DNA of 64,000 nt, from contig OY728120.1 in the NCBI GenBank assembly GCA_963277665.1, positions 424,644,138-424,708,137 on the forward strand, in the 5' to 3' direction. The notes beneath the pieces were generated by a model. It worked only from the letters and a program-made list of their open reading frames with translations, was not told where the DNA came from and did no database searches. A program made the position numbers and the translations under genes. This DNA comes from Viscum album (taxonomy: Eukaryota > Streptophyta > Magnoliopsida > Santalales > Viscaceae). Of this stretch, positions 62,356-64,000 are shown one piece after another (position 1 is the stretch's first letter; each line of letters starts with the position of its first letter).

Positions 62356-62369
62356 CTCGTGATCACGAG
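62356..62369. other. Perfect 14-bp palindrome in the Athila-like leader
   Basis: CTCGTGATCACGAG is a perfect palindrome followed by TAGCTAACCC, about 200 bases after the TATA box and so in the transcribed leader. Confidence 0.7.
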
Positions 62370-62983
62370 TAGCTAACCCAAGGAAGTTCCCGGGTGAGTA
62401 ATCCAGTGATGAACCCAAGCCTTTCAACATTCATTCTTAATGTTTCTTATTTTCTTATAGTTATACCAAGTGGGTTCTTAGTTGGAAAAGCACCTTTGTG
62501 TCTCCACTTTCCACCCGAGGTTTAACTTTCACTTCAGCAATATTTTCACTTGATCGAGGAGGTGGATGTGTGGTCTCTTAGCAATAATTGAGAGTACAAT
62601 ATATTCAAAAACTTATTCAGAGGAGGATTATCACACATATGATGGAGTGCGTTCATTAAGTAAATTAGAAACTAATAATTACACGATGAAGGTTTAATTT
62701 GGGCGATGCTCTCGGGAATGGATCCTTTCTTTTAACATCATTCTGTCTGCATTCATTATGTTTTCATTGCATCTGCATATTAAATTTTTGTATTTCATTA
62801 TTATTTCTAAAATCTCATTTATGGTCATCTTATTTCATATGTATATAAAATATAAAAATTTTGAATTAGAAGTATTGATTGCTTGATCCCCAAAGGCCCA
62901 TCATGAGATCGACCTAGGTCAGCTACTATACTGCACTTAGTATAAATATTTTTGAGAACGCGCACGACAACCCTTCATCAAAT

Positions 62984-63001
62984 TGGCACTATTTCTAGGG
63001 A
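62984..63001 (+). promoter_or_regulatory. Primer binding site (Asp-tRNA-like, degraded)
   Basis: TGGCACTATTTCTAGGGA compared with TGGCGCCGTTGCCGGGGA differs mainly by transitions at CpG-type positions. It is placed three bases after the LTR terminal CA. Confidence 0.6.
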
Positions 63002-63272
63002 GCCAAGTGGTATTTAATTACTATTTTTATTCAAATATTGTAAATTATTTTACTTCATTTCATTTAAAAAAACAAAAAAATCATAAATTTCAAAAGTGCT
63101 AAAAAAATATTTTTTTATGATGAATTTCAATACAAATTATTATGAATGGACTAACTACTCTCAGGTGCAAAAAAAAGATGAAATCCCAAAATCTCATGAG
63201 CAAAAACTTCATAGAGACATTCAAAACTGAAGAGAAATGCTAAAAGGTTTGATGAATATATTTGTTTAATGA

Positions 63273-64000
63273 TGGAGTAACCTGAACTTGATTCGAAACC
63301 GAAACCTGAGCCAGAACGAGTGGTGAAAGAGATTTCACTGATCATTTTTTATGTCAAAGAACCTGAGACTGGTGAGATAGAGAAAATAAAAGAGTTAATC
63401 ATATCATATTGAACTCATCCATTACTTGATTAGGTCCCTGATGTACACATTCCAACTGATGCACTTATGGGAGATCAACATTTTTTGGATGAATCCTGGA
63501 ATAACATTGTTGGAGATAACCTAAAACTTGATCATCCCATCATTGATATTGAACAATCATAACCTTTGACCTATATCTTTCATTGGAATATTATTAAGAA
63601 AATGCACCTACTGATATGGAGTTTTCAATGATATTTCCTAAAGAGATCAATTTCCAAGATGACTTACTTGAAAGGGAAGATTTCTTGATTGATTCATTGT
63701 GTTTTAATCTTATTCAAACTAAATTTTTTTTGACTTCTCCTTTCCTAAAATTTTTGATACAGCACAAATGTATAAGACTTTGGATGATATGAAAGAGACC
63801 ATGCAAGTGGTGGTGATCAAAGTAGAAGAGCTGGATAATCAAGTGGTGTGATTCCCTCCTCTACAACAACTTTCATACCATTTCAAGAAGGACACCACAG
63901 AAGTTCACAGGGAGCACCCCTATCTTTTCCTCCCGCTCCTGAACTAAAATTATATCTTTATTCTTTATTGGGGTTGGGATATTTCTTATCTTATTTGGGG
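63273..64000 (+). pseudogene. Gag-region reading frames of the Athila-like element, unrecognised
   Basis: Broken plus-strand frames include acidic and proline-containing stretches such as PELDSKPKPEPERVVKE (about 63282), VPDVHIPTDALMGDQHFLDE (about 63432) and FIPFQEGHHRSSQGAPL (about 63874). No capsid or zinc-knuckle motif is visible. By position after the PBS this should be the gag leader region. Confidence 0.4.

Larger units (their letters stand above)
61640..64000 (+). mobile_element. Start of an Athila/Tat-like Ty3/gypsy element (LTR, PBS, gag region)
   Basis: The LTR runs to about 62980 and ends ...CCCTTCATCA. Three bases later comes TGGCACTATTTCTAGGGA, resembling the TGGCGCCGTTGCCGGGGA primer site of Athila/Tat elements. 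A TATA box lies at 62150, and the leader contains the block GTGATCACGAGTAGCTAAC of the kind seen in Athila-type LTRs. Internal sequence is broken and the window ends before pol. The LTR start is not defined; 61640 is approximate. Confidence 0.65.

Overview
The window is a repeat-only stretch of a plant nuclear genome. It is very AT-rich and I found no host gene, rRNA or functional tRNA gene. Almost everything that can be explained is nested LTR retrotransposons: Ty3/gypsy of chromovirus type, Ty1/copia, one non-autonomous long-LTR element and one Athila/Tat-like element. There are also fragments of a CACTA (En/Spm-type) DNA transposon and one tRNA-derived SINE-like insert. This points to a large, transposon-rich seed-plant genome. 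I cannot name the species.

Layout: 1-5071 and 15701-19370 form one copy of an ~8.8 kb repeat unit; 50089-58842 is the second copy. Each copy holds the end of a gypsy LTR, the RT/RNase H half of a decayed copia element, and ~5.5 kb of unassigned sequence. Copy 1 is split by the youngest large element (5072-15700), which has 4.2 kb LTRs, a 5-bp target duplication (ATTAA), an initiator-Met PBS, a polypurine tract and one intact ORF coding only a nucleocapsid-like protein with three zinc knuckles. Copy 2 keeps the unoccupied site near 55178. 19900-22606 is CACTA debris. 22607-30253 is a decayed plus-strand chromovirus. 30350-37417 is a truncated minus-strand gypsy element whose LTR is related to that of the 5072-15700 element. 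37418-40483 plus 51127-53240 is one copia element split inside its integrase by a complete minus-strand chromovirus (40484-51126, target duplication TATAC). 58843-61640 is unassigned and contains a 252-bp tandem duplication. 61640-64000 is the start of an Athila/Tat-like element.

Order of events inferred from nesting: copia insertion; gypsy into the copia integrase; duplication of the resulting block; insertion of the long-LTR element into copy 1; a SINE-like insert inside that element.

The most unusual signal is in the long-LTR element. Downstream of its TATA box, in what should be transcribed 5' leader, are three hairpins about 190-200 bp apart. They share a nearly invariant core (CGTACGTACGG..TACCGTCTC), while the stems differ in sequence from hairpin to hairpin and keep their pairing. 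The related minus-strand LTR at 34050-37417 carries three structures at collinear positions with different stem sequences. This looks like a structured cis element, perhaps for RNA dimerisation or packaging. It was found by eye and needs covariance testing.
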